A program made the translations under genes and the position numbers. From positions 1-64,000 of the forward strand of contig JAAFJX010000017.1 of NCBI GenBank assembly GCA_013299045.1: 64,000 nt of DNA. Direction: 5' to 3'. The first letter of the stretch is position 1, and the number at the start of each line of letters is the position of its first letter. The DNA comes from Cytophagales bacterium (lineage in GTDB: Bacteria > Bacteroidota > Bacteroidia > Cytophagales > Bernardetiaceae). This document shows positions 1-8,658 of the stretch, in pieces. The notes beneath the pieces were generated by a model. The model was not told where the DNA came from, searched no databases, and was given only the letters and a program-made list of their open reading frames with translations.

Positions 1-1613
1 GCTTTCACTTCCTGCCACTTGTAGGATTTTGTTTGCACGTTCTGGCTAAAGAGAGCAGACTTTTTGGACAGGTCTTTTTCTAAATCATTGATTTGGTTTT
101 TCATTCCTTCCAAGTCCAAATTTTGCTTTTTTTGTTCTTCTAAGGGCAGTTGGTAGAGCTTGGTGTAGGTTTCGCGCTGCTTTTTCCAGTTGTTGTACTG
201 ATTGACCAAAACCGTATCTCCGCTATTCAGAATGGTATTTTTCATTTTTTGGGTGGAAGAAAAAATGATGCCTTTGGTGAAGAGGGTCTGGTCGTAGAGA
301 TTAGCAGTAACAGCAGGCTTGAACGGTATATATTGATAAAAAAAGCTGTAAAAGTCATTAAAATAGTAACTAACCGAATACCAATGGGCTTGTTTTTCTT
401 GCTCAGAGAAACTAGGAAACATAACTGAGATACTCTCATTTTTACGTTTAACTGTCTCTGAATAGTAAAAAGCAGCTTTCTCATAAAAGCCTTGAGTTTG
501 ATAAAGGCCAGCTAAAGCATAATTTATATAGCAGTAGTCATAATGTTCTTTACCGACCGCTTGCTCTTGAATCTTTTGAGCTTCATGGAACAATGAATCT
601 GCTCTACCGTATAGCTTTTGACTTATGTAAAAAAATGCAAGGCCGTTGCAGGCAAGAGCATAGTCTGGGTGATTATTGCCAAGTATTTCCTCTCTGATTT
701 TTTTAACTTCAGTAAACAATGCCCCAGCCTTGTCATAAGAACGCAACTGCTGATAAAGATGTGCTAAATTAATACAAGCTTTGCTATATTCAGGGTGCTT
801 TTTCCCAAAAAATTCTTCTACAATATTCTTAAACTCTGTATAAAATAATTCTGCTTTTTCAGAAATTCCTAGCGCACGGTAAGTTCCTGCTAAGTTGTTG
901 CAAAAGGCAGCATAACTGAGGTTTTTCTTGCCCGTAGCTGCTTCTTGAATATTTTTAGCCTCTATAAAAAATTTTTCTGCTTTATCATAAAACCCTAGCC
1001 CATGATACAGATTTCCCAGACCATTGCAAGCTGTGGCATAATCTGGGTGTTTTGTACCTAAAACTTCTTTCTTTATTTCTTTAGCTTCAATATAGAGTGG
1101 CTCTGCCTTATGATAAAACCCTTGTACATGATAAAGAATAGCTAGATTATTACAAGACGCAGCATAATCTGGGTGTTTTTTGCCAAATATTTCTTCTCTG
1201 ATGCCTTTGGCTTCCAAATGTAACGGTTCAGCCTTTTGATAAAGTCCTTGAAAGTAGTAAGTTAATGCTAAGCTATTACAGCATCTTGCATAATCAGGGT
1301 GCTTTGTGCCCAAAGTGTTAGCTCTTATATCCTTAGATTCAATGAATAATGATTCTGCTTTACGCGAGTTGCCTATGTTTGAGTACAAAACGGCGACATT
1401 AAAAGCCACCTTCGCATAACTCGTATCCTTACCATGCTGCGCCTCCACTTTCTTGAGGGCAATTTGCAAAACAGAGTCTGCCTCTTTGAGCTTTTGTTGT
1501 TTGGTAAGAGCTTGCCCCAAACTATCTAACTGCTGCCAAGTTTGAGCATGGACTAAAATAGTCCCAAAGAGGAGAGCGGCCGTTAAGAATATTCGCATGA
1601 TAAATTGTTTCAT
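1..1613 (-). CDS. TPR-CHAT family secreted protein, 5' part (3' end outside window)
   Basis: The ATG at 1613 opens a frame that runs without a stop to the window edge, about 537 residues. It starts with a signal peptide (hydrophobic stretch ending HAQ, about residue 24). Then come the leader TWQQLDSLGQALTKQQ and about eight 42-residue kinesin-light-chain-like TPR units, each with a Y-A-x-x-C-N-x-L-A pattern and a K-A-E-x-x-x-x-E-A helix. The last 100 or so residues (LYDQTLFTKGIIFSSTQK onward) are nearly identical to the linker before the CHAT protease domain in the genes at 49225 and 52154, so a CHAT domain is expected just outside the window. The TPR part is clearly diverged from those two genes. 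Role unknown: CHAT is a caspase-like fold, and a signal peptide puts it in the periplasm or outside the cell. It is divergent from pyrD. Confidence 0.85.
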   Translation of the reverse strand, partial: MKQFIMRIFLTAALLFGTILVHAQTWQQLDSLGQALTKQQKLKEADSVLQIALKKVEAQHGKDTSYAKVAFNVAVLYSNIGNSRKAESLFIESKDIRANTLGTKHPDYARCCNSLALTYYFQGLYQKAEPLHLEAKGIREEIFGKKHPDYAASCNNLAILYHVQGFYHKAEPLYIEAKEIKKEVLGTKHPDYATACNGLGNLYHGLGFYDKAEKFFIEAKNIQEAATGKKNLSYAAFCNNLAGTYRALGISEKAELFYTEFKNIVEEFFGKKHPEYSKACINLAHLYQQLRSYDKAGALFTEVKKIREEILGNNHPDYALACNGLAFFYISQKLYGRADSLFHEAQKIQEQAVGKEHYDYCYINYALAGLYQTQGFYEKAAFYYSETVKRKNESISVMFPSFSEQEKQAHWYSVSYYFNDFYSFFYQYIPFKPAVTANLYDQTLFTKGIIFSSTQKMKNTILNSGDTVLVNQYNNWKKQRETYTKLYQLPLEEQKKQNLDLEGMKNQINDLEKDLSKKSALFSQNVQTKSYKWQEVK

Positions 1614-1787
1614 TTTATAGCTATCAGTATTCAAAAGTAATATTCTGATGTTTTGTCCTCAAATACCTTACCTTAATTTTATAATTGACTAAAAAACTGT
1701 GTCGTTTGAATTTAAAATGCGCCAATCACGCTTTGGCAATGAGAGAAAAACAGCGTTAATTTGCAGTCAGAAACATGATAATTCTTT

Positions 1788-2834
1788 ATGTATAAGTCCT
1801 TAGTGCGCCCTTTGTTATTTGGGCTAGATGCCGAAAAAGCACACAATCTTTCCCTCAAAATGTTGGATTTTTCTTACCAAATACCTCTTTTTGAGAGCTT
1901 TATGGGAGTTAAAGGTGGTTTGCCGCACCCTAGTTTAGAGCGCGAGTTGATGGGCTTAATTTTTACAAATCCTATAGGGCTGGCGGCTGGCCTAGACAAA
2001 AACGGTGAACATATTTTGAGCCTAGAAGCACTGGGTTTTGGTCATATTGAGGTGGGCACTGTTACGCCACGTCCGCAGGAGGGTAACCCTAAACCTCGCC
2101 TGTTTCGGCTAGTCCGAGACCGCGCTGTGATCAACCGAATGGGCTTCAATAACAAAGGTGTGGAAGCGCTCAAACGCCAACTAGATAGGGCAAAACCCGA
2201 TACCACAGCCATCATTGGTGTCAATATAGGCAAGAACAAAGATACACCAAACGAAGAGGCAGACAAAGATTATCTTCTTTGTTTCAATGAGTTACATGAA
2301 TGGGCAGACTACTTCGTTGTTAATGTCAGCTCGCCCAATACGCCCAATTTAAGAGCATTACAGGACAAAGAGCCACTAACTAATTTGTTGCTCAAGCTCC
2401 AAGAAGCCAACGAAAAGCTGCCAGCCAAACGCCCCATTTTGCTCAAAATAGCGCCAGACCTCACACCAGAACAGCTAGAAGATATTGCGGACATTGTTCA
2501 CAGCACAAGCCTGCGCGGTATTGTTGCCACCAACACCACCATTGAGCGAAAGGGCTTGAATACTTACAGCCACAAGCTAGAAAAAATTGGTGCGGGAGGT
2601 TTGAGCGGGCAGCCGCTGACCAAAAAAAGCACCGATATTATTTTAAAAATGCGGCAACTTTTAGGTAGCGGGAAGGTCATTATAGGAGTGGGCGGAATCA
2701 TGAGCGCCAATGATGCACTTGAAAAGCTAGACGCGGGTGCAGACCTTATCCAACTCTACACAGGTTTTGTTTATGAAGGCCCCAAACTCATTACAAAAAT
2801 TCTCAAAGCAGTCCAAGACGATATAGACAAGTAA
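1788..2834 (+). CDS. pyrD: Dihydroorotate dehydrogenase (quinone), class 2
   Basis: This 348-residue protein has the usual length of membrane-associated class 2 PyrD. It oxidises dihydroorotate to orotate in pyrimidine synthesis and passes electrons to quinone through FMN. The N-terminal amphipathic helix (residues 1-30, MYKSLVRPLLFGLDAEKAH) is the quinone/membrane segment that separates class 2 from class 1. The barrel begins at NPIGLAAGLDKNG (61-73). TVTPRPQEGNPKPR (91-104) and NRMGFNN (116-122) follow. The catalytic serine lies in VNVSSPNTPNLR (Ser181/182). The phosphate-binding loops GVGGIMSANDA and QLYTGFVYEGP are near the C-terminus. It stands alone; no other pyr gene is in the window. 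Confidence 0.97.
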   Translation: MYKSLVRPLLFGLDAEKAHNLSLKMLDFSYQIPLFESFMGVKGGLPHPSLERELMGLIFTNPIGLAAGLDKNGEHILSLEALGFGHIEVGTVTPRPQEGNPKPRLFRLVRDRAVINRMGFNNKGVEALKRQLDRAKPDTTAIIGVNIGKNKDTPNEEADKDYLLCFNELHEWADYFVVNVSSPNTPNLRALQDKEPLTNLLLKLQEANEKLPAKRPILLKIAPDLTPEQLEDIADIVHSTSLRGIVATNTTIERKGLNTYSHKLEKIGAGGLSGQPLTKKSTDIILKMRQLLGSGKVIIGVGGIMSANDALEKLDAGADLIQLYTGFVYEGPKLITKILKAVQDDIDK

Positions 2835-2865
2835 TTGTCTGAAATTTAAAAAGATTGCTCACTAG

Positions 2866-2897
2866 TTTGGCAGAATAATTGTAAAATTCTACATTTG
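2866..2897 (+). promoter_or_regulatory. Predicted Bacteroidota-type promoter of the H-NOX gene
   Basis: A TTTG at 2866-2869 and TACATTTG at 2890-2897 are separated by 20 bases. This matches the Bacteroidota primary-sigma consensus TTTG / TAnnTTTG and lies 37 bases before the H-NOX start codon. Predicted by eye. Confidence 0.6.
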
Positions 2898-2933
2898 CAG
2901 AGCTTAAACACACACACATAAACTAACCAAAGA

Positions 2934-3470
2934 ATGAAAGGCATCGTATTTTCTGAATTTTTTGAAATGGTAGAAGGCCAATTTGGTTTTGACATGGTAG
3001 ACACCATTATTGCCAACGCCCAACTACCACATGAGGGTCTTTATGTAGCAGGCGGCACTTATCCACACGAAGAGATGGTCAAACTCGTTGTGGCTTTGGG
3101 TCAAGCCACTCAAACTAGTGTGCCAGACTTACTAAAGGCTTATGGCAAGTACCTTTTTCACCGTCTTATTGCTCTTTATCCCAAACTTGCTGAAGGAAAA
3201 AGCAACCCACTGGCTTTTATTGCTACTGTGGAAGATTATATACACATAGAAGTCCGTAAGCTCTATCCTGGTGCAGAACTGCCACGGTTTATAACGGTTT
3301 CTTACTCCGAAAAAGAACTGGTCTTGGACTATCTTTCGGCACGAAAAATGCAAGATTTTGGTTGGGGGCTTATGGAGGGTTGTGCAGAATATTATAAACA
3401 GCCTCTCAATATTCGCTATGAGTTCTTAGAAAACTCCGACGCTGTTCGCTTTTATATTGCTTTGGCCTAA
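2934..3470 (+). CDS. H-NOX (heme-nitric oxide/oxygen binding) domain protein
   Basis: This 178-residue stand-alone H-NOX domain is the usual length for the family. It begins with the family signature MKGIVFSEFFEMVE. The proximal heme ligand is His104 in DYIHIEVRKLYPGAELP. The YxSxR heme-propionate motif is intact as Tyr133-Leu-Ser135-Ala-Arg137. Such domains bind NO (some also O2) through heme and pass the signal to a partner encoded next door. The partner here starts nine bases downstream and is a PP2C/SpoIIE phosphatase, not the usual histidine kinase, cyclase or chemoreceptor. No transmembrane segment, so cytoplasmic. Whether it discriminates against O2 cannot be decided by eye. Confidence 0.95.
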   Translation: MKGIVFSEFFEMVEGQFGFDMVDTIIANAQLPHEGLYVAGGTYPHEEMVKLVVALGQATQTSVPDLLKAYGKYLFHRLIALYPKLAEGKSNPLAFIATVEDYIHIEVRKLYPGAELPRFITVSYSEKELVLDYLSARKMQDFGWGLMEGCAEYYKQPLNIRYEFLENSDAVRFYIALA

Positions 3471-3479
3471 AGCCGCACT

Positions 3480-4478
3480 ATGTCCCTTGAAGAAGAAAAT
3501 ATATGGAAGAAACGCTTTGAACGCGAACGAGCACTCCGCAAAGAAGCCGAGCGTTTGTTAGAGTCCAAGAGCATGGAGTTGTATCAAGCAAATTTACATT
3601 TAGAGGATAAGATAAACGCAGAAGCCGTCGTTTCGGAAGAGCTAAGGCAGAGCAATGAGGAACTGAATGCTATGGTGGATATTATCCATCATCAAAAAGA
3701 AAAACTGGTTCACCAACACAGAGATATTCAAAAGAGTATAGATGTTGCTTTTGTTATACAATCTTCTTTCCTGCCAGCTAAAGCCGAAATATCGCGTTGT
3801 ACGGACAAATATTTTATCCTAAATTTACCTAGAAACGTCGTTAGTGGCGATTTTTACTGGATACATCGAAAAGAGAACCGTAGTATTTTTGTCGTGGCTG
3901 ATTGCACCGGGCACGGCGTTCCTGGTGCTTTTATGAGCTTGATAGGCAATGCTTTGCTTAATAAAATTATTTTGGATAATAACGTTTTTTTGCCTGACCA
4001 TATTCTGTTTTATTTGCATCAATTTCTCTCCGATTTTTTCAAAAAAGGCGACCAGAACGTTCGTGAGGGCATGGACGTAGGCGTGTGTGTCTATAATCAC
4101 GAAACCCACGTGCTCAAGTTTGCCGGAGCTATGACCTCCCTACACTACGCTGCTAATGGTGAAGTGGTAAGAGTAAAAGGCGACCGCAAAAGTATAGGTG
4201 GTAGGCGTTTTAATGATGACAAAGAATATCTATTTACTGCTCATTCTATAGAACTAGAGCCAGATATGGTTTTTTATTTGGCCACTGATGGCTACCAAGA
4301 CCAGTTTGGAGGTGAGTTGGACAAAAGAATAACACCCACACGCCTAAGAAATCTCTTTCTGGAAGGTTATAAACGAGGATTTGATGAACAAAAAGAACGT
4401 TTAGAAACCTTTTTTAATGCTTGGAAAGAGGGCTATAACCAAATTGACGACGTACTGATTGTTGGTTTTGCATTCTGA
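3480..4478 (+). CDS. SpoIIE/RsbU-type PP2C serine phosphatase with N-terminal signalling coiled coil
   Basis: 332 residues. Residues 5-90 form a charged coiled coil starting WKKRFERERALRKEAERLLE, the sort of helix found at the head of proteins that pair with H-NOX domains. Residues about 95-332 are a PP2C/SpoIIE phosphatase: SGDFYW (metal ligand Asp124), VADCTGHGVPGAFMS (Asp141), YLATDGYQDQFGG, and the closing DD pair at 323-324 in QIDDVLIVGF. Family members dephosphorylate phosphoserine on anti-sigma antagonists or other targets. It is nine bases after the H-NOX gene, so the two are almost surely co-transcribed; the inferred job is a NO-controlled phosphatase. No kinase, STAS-domain target or anti-sigma antagonist is seen nearby, so the substrate is unknown. 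Confidence 0.92.
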   Translation: MSLEEENIWKKRFERERALRKEAERLLESKSMELYQANLHLEDKINAEAVVSEELRQSNEELNAMVDIIHHQKEKLVHQHRDIQKSIDVAFVIQSSFLPAKAEISRCTDKYFILNLPRNVVSGDFYWIHRKENRSIFVVADCTGHGVPGAFMSLIGNALLNKIILDNNVFLPDHILFYLHQFLSDFFKKGDQNVREGMDVGVCVYNHETHVLKFAGAMTSLHYAANGEVVRVKGDRKSIGGRRFNDDKEYLFTAHSIELEPDMVFYLATDGYQDQFGGELDKRITPTRLRNLFLEGYKRGFDEQKERLETFFNAWKEGYNQIDDVLIVGFAF

Positions 4479-4626
4479 AACCAAGCTTCAAAAGTATATT
4501 TTTTTGAAAGCCGATGCAACCATTTACTTACTCAACTGGTCTTAGCTTTATATATACTTTGTTCGCACAATATTCAGAACAATTTGCGTTTTTCTGAGTG
4601 CACTTAATAACTAAACCCATTCCAGC

Positions 4627-5169
4627 ATGACTGATGCTGAACTGATAGCAGGCTGCATAAACGGCCAGCGAAAAGCGCAGGAAATGCTCTATAAGCAGTT
4701 TGCTTCTAGGGTAATGGGGGTGTGTGTGCGTTATGCCAACGAAAGAAACGATGCTGCTGATATTTTGCAAGAAGTTTTTATCAGTATTTTTGACAAAATA
4801 CACCAAGTTACAAGCCCCGAAGCACTCCGTTCTTGGATTAGGCGCGTAGCAGTCAATACAGCCATCAATCACTTTAACAAAAATAAAAAAAGTTCCTTGC
4901 TCCTCAGCACCGATGACGTGCCCGAAGACCTTGTGCAAACTCGTGAAGAGGCGCTTAGCAATTTGAGTAATGAAGAGTTATTGAACCTCATCAGTAAACT
5001 GCCCGACGGCTATCGTATGGTCTTTAACCTCTACGTCATTGAGGGCTACACACACGAAGAAATTGGTGAGCAATTAGGAATTTCCGAAGGTACGTCAAAG
5101 TCCCAGCTGGCGCGTGCTAAAGCCCATTTAAAAACCTTATTGCATCAATCTTACGTCAAACAGTACTAG
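4627..5169 (+). CDS. ECF-type RNA polymerase sigma factor
   Basis: 180 residues, typical of the sigma-70 ECF group. Region 2 is at residues about 10-75 (AQEMLYKQFASRVMGVCVRYANERNDAADILQEVF in outline), with the core-binding DAADILQEVF element. Region 4 is at about 115-172, with LPDGYRMVFNLYVIEGYTH and the HTH EEIGEQLGISEGTSKSQLARAK. It starts with the TDAELIAGCINGQRKAQE helix common in Bacteroidota ECF factors. The next gene starts 45 bases downstream and encodes a single-pass membrane protein with a barrel domain, which may be its regulator. A 149-base gap separates it from the H-NOX/phosphatase pair. Confidence 0.95.
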   Translation: MTDAELIAGCINGQRKAQEMLYKQFASRVMGVCVRYANERNDAADILQEVFISIFDKIHQVTSPEALRSWIRRVAVNTAINHFNKNKKSSLLLSTDDVPEDLVQTREEALSNLSNEELLNLISKLPDGYRMVFNLYVIEGYTHEEIGEQLGISEGTSKSQLARAKAHLKTLLHQSYVKQY

Positions 5170-5213
5170 AACAACGGCTATTATCTTTTACAAAGAGCAT
5201 TCTACCACCAACT

Positions 5214-6755
5214 ATGAAAAATGATTTGAACGACCCTTTTGAGAAGCACCTAAAAGCCCGATTTGAGGACTTTGAGGCAGCTCCACCCAACGACGCTTGG
5301 GCAGAGTTGGCCTCTATTCTCGACGACAAGGCGATTGATGCCTACCAAGACGCTCAAGAAGGGCACTATTATACGAAAGATACCCTTGCCAGCATTCAAA
5401 GTAAATTCAAAGATTATCAACACACACCGCCCCAAGATGGCTGGAAGAATATTTTGGCCTATCTGAATGCACAAAACCCTACACCTGTTTCAACTTTCTT
5501 CTGGCGTTATGCAGTCGCTGCGGCTTGCTTTTTTGTCGCTATGTTTGTTTCCATAGAACTCTATGATAAACAAGAAGATAAGCAGAACCTTAGTTGGCAA
5601 AAAGGAGTAGGCAAGCTCAATCAGAACATAGAAAATTCAACGCTTGATAAAAGCATTCAGGAGCAAGCTAACGCAACAGGCCAAGAAAGTTATGCCCTCG
5701 GAAATACCCCAAAAACTAAAAATGAACGTCTGAGTCAAAGCTCAAAGCAAGTAGAAATCAGCTCTGAACCCGAAATGACGCTTGATAAAACGGAAAAACT
5801 ACTCAGCGCGAATTATTTACAGCCTAAAAAATCCTCTATAAATATTTTGTTGCCTCTTGCAAACACCCAAAAGGTGAATGCAGATGCAAAAACAAAAGAT
5901 AAAATAGAAAACCAATTACAAACCGCTCTCAAAACCTCTGATGCGGCTTTGTTGGCTTTCCTTGAACCCATAGCCATAGGCTCTTTGCCACTTCCTAAAT
6001 GGCCAGTTACTGACCTCAAAAAACAAGAACTTCTCGCCACTGCGGTCTCTGTTAATTCTTCTGAAAAACATAGGAATAAACGCAACTGGTACGTGGGCGC
6101 TCAGGCAGTGGGTGTAGGCATAGGCAATTTTTTCAAAGCAAAAATTGTGGATAATTGGACTGCCACCAACCTCGCTACACACGTGAATGTAGGAACAGGG
6201 CTGGGTATTACGCTTGAAACGCCAATGAGCCAACGCCTCATGCTCTCGGCCAATGCAGAGTTCGCTCAGGTTAGCTATCTCGTAACGGGTAGCGCTATTT
6301 CTGTTAAGCCAATCGCTTTCAATACCAATCAAAAAGACTCACGTACGATGGAAATGACCCCTGAGTATGGGCGTTATGAGTTTTCTACACAGTACAATTT
6401 TAGAGTAGCCAACGCCTCATTTTTGCTAAAATATGTGGTGGCAGACAATCCTTATTGGACGCACGCCATAGGTGCTGGAGCTGGTGTAAGTTGGATTGTG
6501 GATAACATGAACAGCGAGCAAGCGGTGAGCGCTGGTCAGTTCAAACTCACAACAAACCCACTCGGCCAAGAAACTATAACTAGCCCTACTGCTTCTTTGG
6601 GCTACCATGGTGCTTACAAAATTAACAGCCGCCTGCGCGCCACGTTTGATTTACAAAGCACAATAGCCATGAGCAGCCAAGAGGCCACCAGCATGACTTA
6701 CAACTCGCGTATGGTGTTCAATACCGCTAAAATTGGCATTGGTTATAAATTCTAA
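5214..6755 (+). CDS. Membrane-anchored protein with duplicated N-terminal motif and C-terminal outer-membrane-type beta-barrel
   Basis: 513 residues with an odd layout. Residues 1-90 are soluble and contain two copies of one motif: KARFEDFEAAPPNDAWAELA (14-33) and SKFKDYQHTPPQDGWKNILA (63-82). A single hydrophobic helix at about 95-117 follows (WRYAVAAACFFVAMFVSIEL). Residues 118-290 are a low-complexity, Q/N/K-rich linker. Residues about 292-513 alternate like an OmpA-type barrel and end KIGIGYKF with an aromatic last residue, as barrels do. It directly follows the ECF sigma gene. The N-terminal part could therefore be an anti-sigma-like cytoplasmic segment with the helix in the inner membrane, which would make the barrel-like part periplasmic or an envelope-spanning link. 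Function is inference. Confidence 0.7.
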   Translation: MKNDLNDPFEKHLKARFEDFEAAPPNDAWAELASILDDKAIDAYQDAQEGHYYTKDTLASIQSKFKDYQHTPPQDGWKNILAYLNAQNPTPVSTFFWRYAVAAACFFVAMFVSIELYDKQEDKQNLSWQKGVGKLNQNIENSTLDKSIQEQANATGQESYALGNTPKTKNERLSQSSKQVEISSEPEMTLDKTEKLLSANYLQPKKSSINILLPLANTQKVNADAKTKDKIENQLQTALKTSDAALLAFLEPIAIGSLPLPKWPVTDLKKQELLATAVSVNSSEKHRNKRNWYVGAQAVGVGIGNFFKAKIVDNWTATNLATHVNVGTGLGITLETPMSQRLMLSANAEFAQVSYLVTGSAISVKPIAFNTNQKDSRTMEMTPEYGRYEFSTQYNFRVANASFLLKYVVADNPYWTHAIGAGAGVSWIVDNMNSEQAVSAGQFKLTTNPLGQETITSPTASLGYHGAYKINSRLRATFDLQSTIAMSSQEATSMTYNSRMVFNTAKIGIGYKF

Positions 6756-6763
6756 ATGACTTC

Positions 6764-7606
6764 ATGCCTAAATGGCGTTTGATAATCCTTGCATTCAGGC
6801 CACTAAACGCGCTTTTGGTGGCTTTTTTGTATGCCTTAGTATGGCCTCATGTGCCTGAAAACGAACAGAAACAGTTTCTTTTTTGCATGATTACGGTCAT
6901 TGCAGTTATGCAGGGCGGCTATTTAGTCAATGATTTCTACGACACAGAAACAGATAAACTTAACCAGCGCTTTCAGAATATTTTTTTGCAGGACATTCCT
7001 CCAAAATGGCTTTGGGGACTTTATGCACTACTAAGCAGCATAGGATTATGCGGATTTCTATCTCTCAGCGCCTTTCCCAAAGGGCTTCTGACTGCCTTCA
7101 TAATAGTTTTGCTGTGGGTTTATGCAGCTTACTGGAAGCGTGTAGCACTTTTGGGTAATATCCTAGTCGCTAGTTTGATAGGCTTGGCGGTTTGGTGGGC
7201 AGTAGAAAACAGCAGCCTGCCTCTCTCCATCAAATCTTATTTTGTAAGTTTTGCATGGCTACTGAACTTGGTGCGCGAAATCAACAAAGATGCAGAAGAC
7301 CTAAGCGGCGACAGCCAAACTAAAGGCAAAACATTGCCGATACGTATAGGTTTACGCTCTACCGCATGGTTTTGTCTGTTTTTGATGGCAATAGGCTTGG
7401 TGGGTTGTGTCATCTGTTCTAGCCTTTTCTTGAGCCAAAAAGACCCCATTTTTATCTTGATAGCACACTTTATTAGCCTAATAGCTGCTTATACTTACAT
7501 TCTGTATTTGTTGCTAAAAAGCAAAAAGAGCACAGATTTCAAATCGGTCAGTCTTTGGCTAAAAGTTCTTTTTCTACTAGGTCTGTTGCAAATTTACTGG
7601 CTATAA
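6764..7606 (+). CDS. UbiA-family prenyltransferase
   Basis: 280 residues with about eight or nine membrane helices, as in UbiA enzymes. The first metal/diphosphate motif is Asn56-Asp57-x-x-Asp60-x-x-x-Asp64 (NDFYDTETD). The second is REINKDAEDLSGD (171-183), followed by KGKTLPIRIGLRS. The REI-KDxED-xxGD form resembles the geranylgeranylglycerol-phosphate geranylgeranyltransferase and MenA-like branches. The exact acceptor (quinone ring, glycerol phosphate or other) cannot be fixed. It starts nine bases after the barrel gene and ends two bases before convergent cobT, so it may be the last gene of the sigma-factor operon. Confidence 0.88.
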   Translation: MPKWRLIILAFRPLNALLVAFLYALVWPHVPENEQKQFLFCMITVIAVMQGGYLVNDFYDTETDKLNQRFQNIFLQDIPPKWLWGLYALLSSIGLCGFLSLSAFPKGLLTAFIIVLLWVYAAYWKRVALLGNILVASLIGLAVWWAVENSSLPLSIKSYFVSFAWLLNLVREINKDAEDLSGDSQTKGKTLPIRIGLRSTAWFCLFLMAIGLVGCVICSSLFLSQKDPIFILIAHFISLIAAYTYILYLLLKSKKSTDFKSVSLWLKVLFLLGLLQIYWL

Positions 7607-7608
7607 AG

Positions 7609-8646
7609 CTATTGGGCTTTGCTCACTCCCGCACTTGCAAAACTGGCCATGTTATTCAAGAAAGCTACTGCTGCCACCAAAAGCGGGTAAGCCAGAGCCG
7701 CTCCTGAGCCTTCGCCCAAACGCAAACCGAGTTTCAGTAAGGGTTTCGCACCCAAAAAATTGAGGGCGTGTATATGACCGCTCTCATCAGAACAATGTGC
7801 AAAAACGCAATAATCCAATATTTGCGGGGCTAGGGCATGAGCTACCAAAAGTGCAGCTGTGCAAATAAAGCCGTCCACAACAATAATCATACGCATCTCT
7901 GCGGCTTTAAGCATAGCTCCCACCATTTGCGCAATTTCAAAACCGCCTACATTCGCCAGAGTTTCTAGGGCATGCGCATCTTTGGTATAGTTCTCTAATA
8001 TCTGGCCGAGTATTGCTATTTTATGCTGTAGGCCAGCGTCGTCTAAGCCAGTTCCTCGCCCAATACATAGCGCCAATGGGATTTTGGTAAGGCACTGCAT
8101 GAGCAAAGCGGCGGACGAAGTATTGCCTATTCCCATTTCGCCAAAGGCGATGACGTTGCAGCGTTTCTGGGCAATATCCTCAACAAGGTCTGCACCTCTA
8201 ATCAGAGCCTGCTCGCACTCTTCTTGGCTCATCGCTGGTTCATAAAGTGCACAGCGTGTACCATTTGCAATTTTTTGGTGAACAATGCCACCTAAAGTGC
8301 TCAAATCGGCTCTGACACCTGCATCTACTACCAAAAGTTCTAAGCCGTTTGCCTTGCAAAAAACATTGATAGCCGCGCCGCCACCCACAAAATTATGAAC
8401 CATTTGAGCAGTAACTTCGGCTGGATAAAGGCTCAAGCCCAAATCTGCAAGGCCATGGTCTGCTGCAAAAATAAGCGCATGAGGGGCATTTAGGCGCGGC
8501 TTTAGTGTATTCTGAATTAAGCCTATTTGCAAAGCCAAATGTTCTAACTGCCCCAAAGAGCCTAGTGGCTTTGTTTTTTGATTTATCTTTTCTTGCAAAG
8601 CAGTTTGAAGCTCCTTAGAAACAGACTCTATATTGACAGAAAACAT
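7609..8646 (-). CDS. cobT: Nicotinate-nucleotide:dimethylbenzimidazole phosphoribosyltransferase
   Basis: 345 residues, the expected length. CobT makes alpha-ribazole phosphate, the lower-ligand nucleotide of cobalamin, from nicotinate mononucleotide and dimethylbenzimidazole. Markers: INQKTKPLGSLGQLE (21-35), AADHGLADLGLSLYP (61-75), FGEMGIGNTSSAA (168-180), GRGTGLDD (196-203), and the catalytic glutamate Glu312 in RLGEGSGAA. No other cobalamin gene and no recognisable cobalamin riboswitch is close by. It follows two small secreted-protein genes on the same strand with gaps of 12 and 17 bases, an unusual setting. It ends two bases from the convergent UbiA gene. Confidence 0.95.
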   Translation of the reverse strand: MFSVNIESVSKELQTALQEKINQKTKPLGSLGQLEHLALQIGLIQNTLKPRLNAPHALIFAADHGLADLGLSLYPAEVTAQMVHNFVGGGAAINVFCKANGLELLVVDAGVRADLSTLGGIVHQKIANGTRCALYEPAMSQEECEQALIRGADLVEDIAQKRCNVIAFGEMGIGNTSSAALLMQCLTKIPLALCIGRGTGLDDAGLQHKIAILGQILENYTKDAHALETLANVGGFEIAQMVGAMLKAAEMRMIIVVDGFICTAALLVAHALAPQILDYCVFAHCSDESGHIHALNFLGAKPLLKLGLRLGEGSGAALAYPLLVAAVAFLNNMASFASAGVSKAQ

Positions 8647-8658
8647 TGTAAATTGGGA

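Noticed and set aside
150-428. 92-codon frame on the plus strand
   Set aside because: Lies antisense within the TPR-CHAT gene; no independent product.
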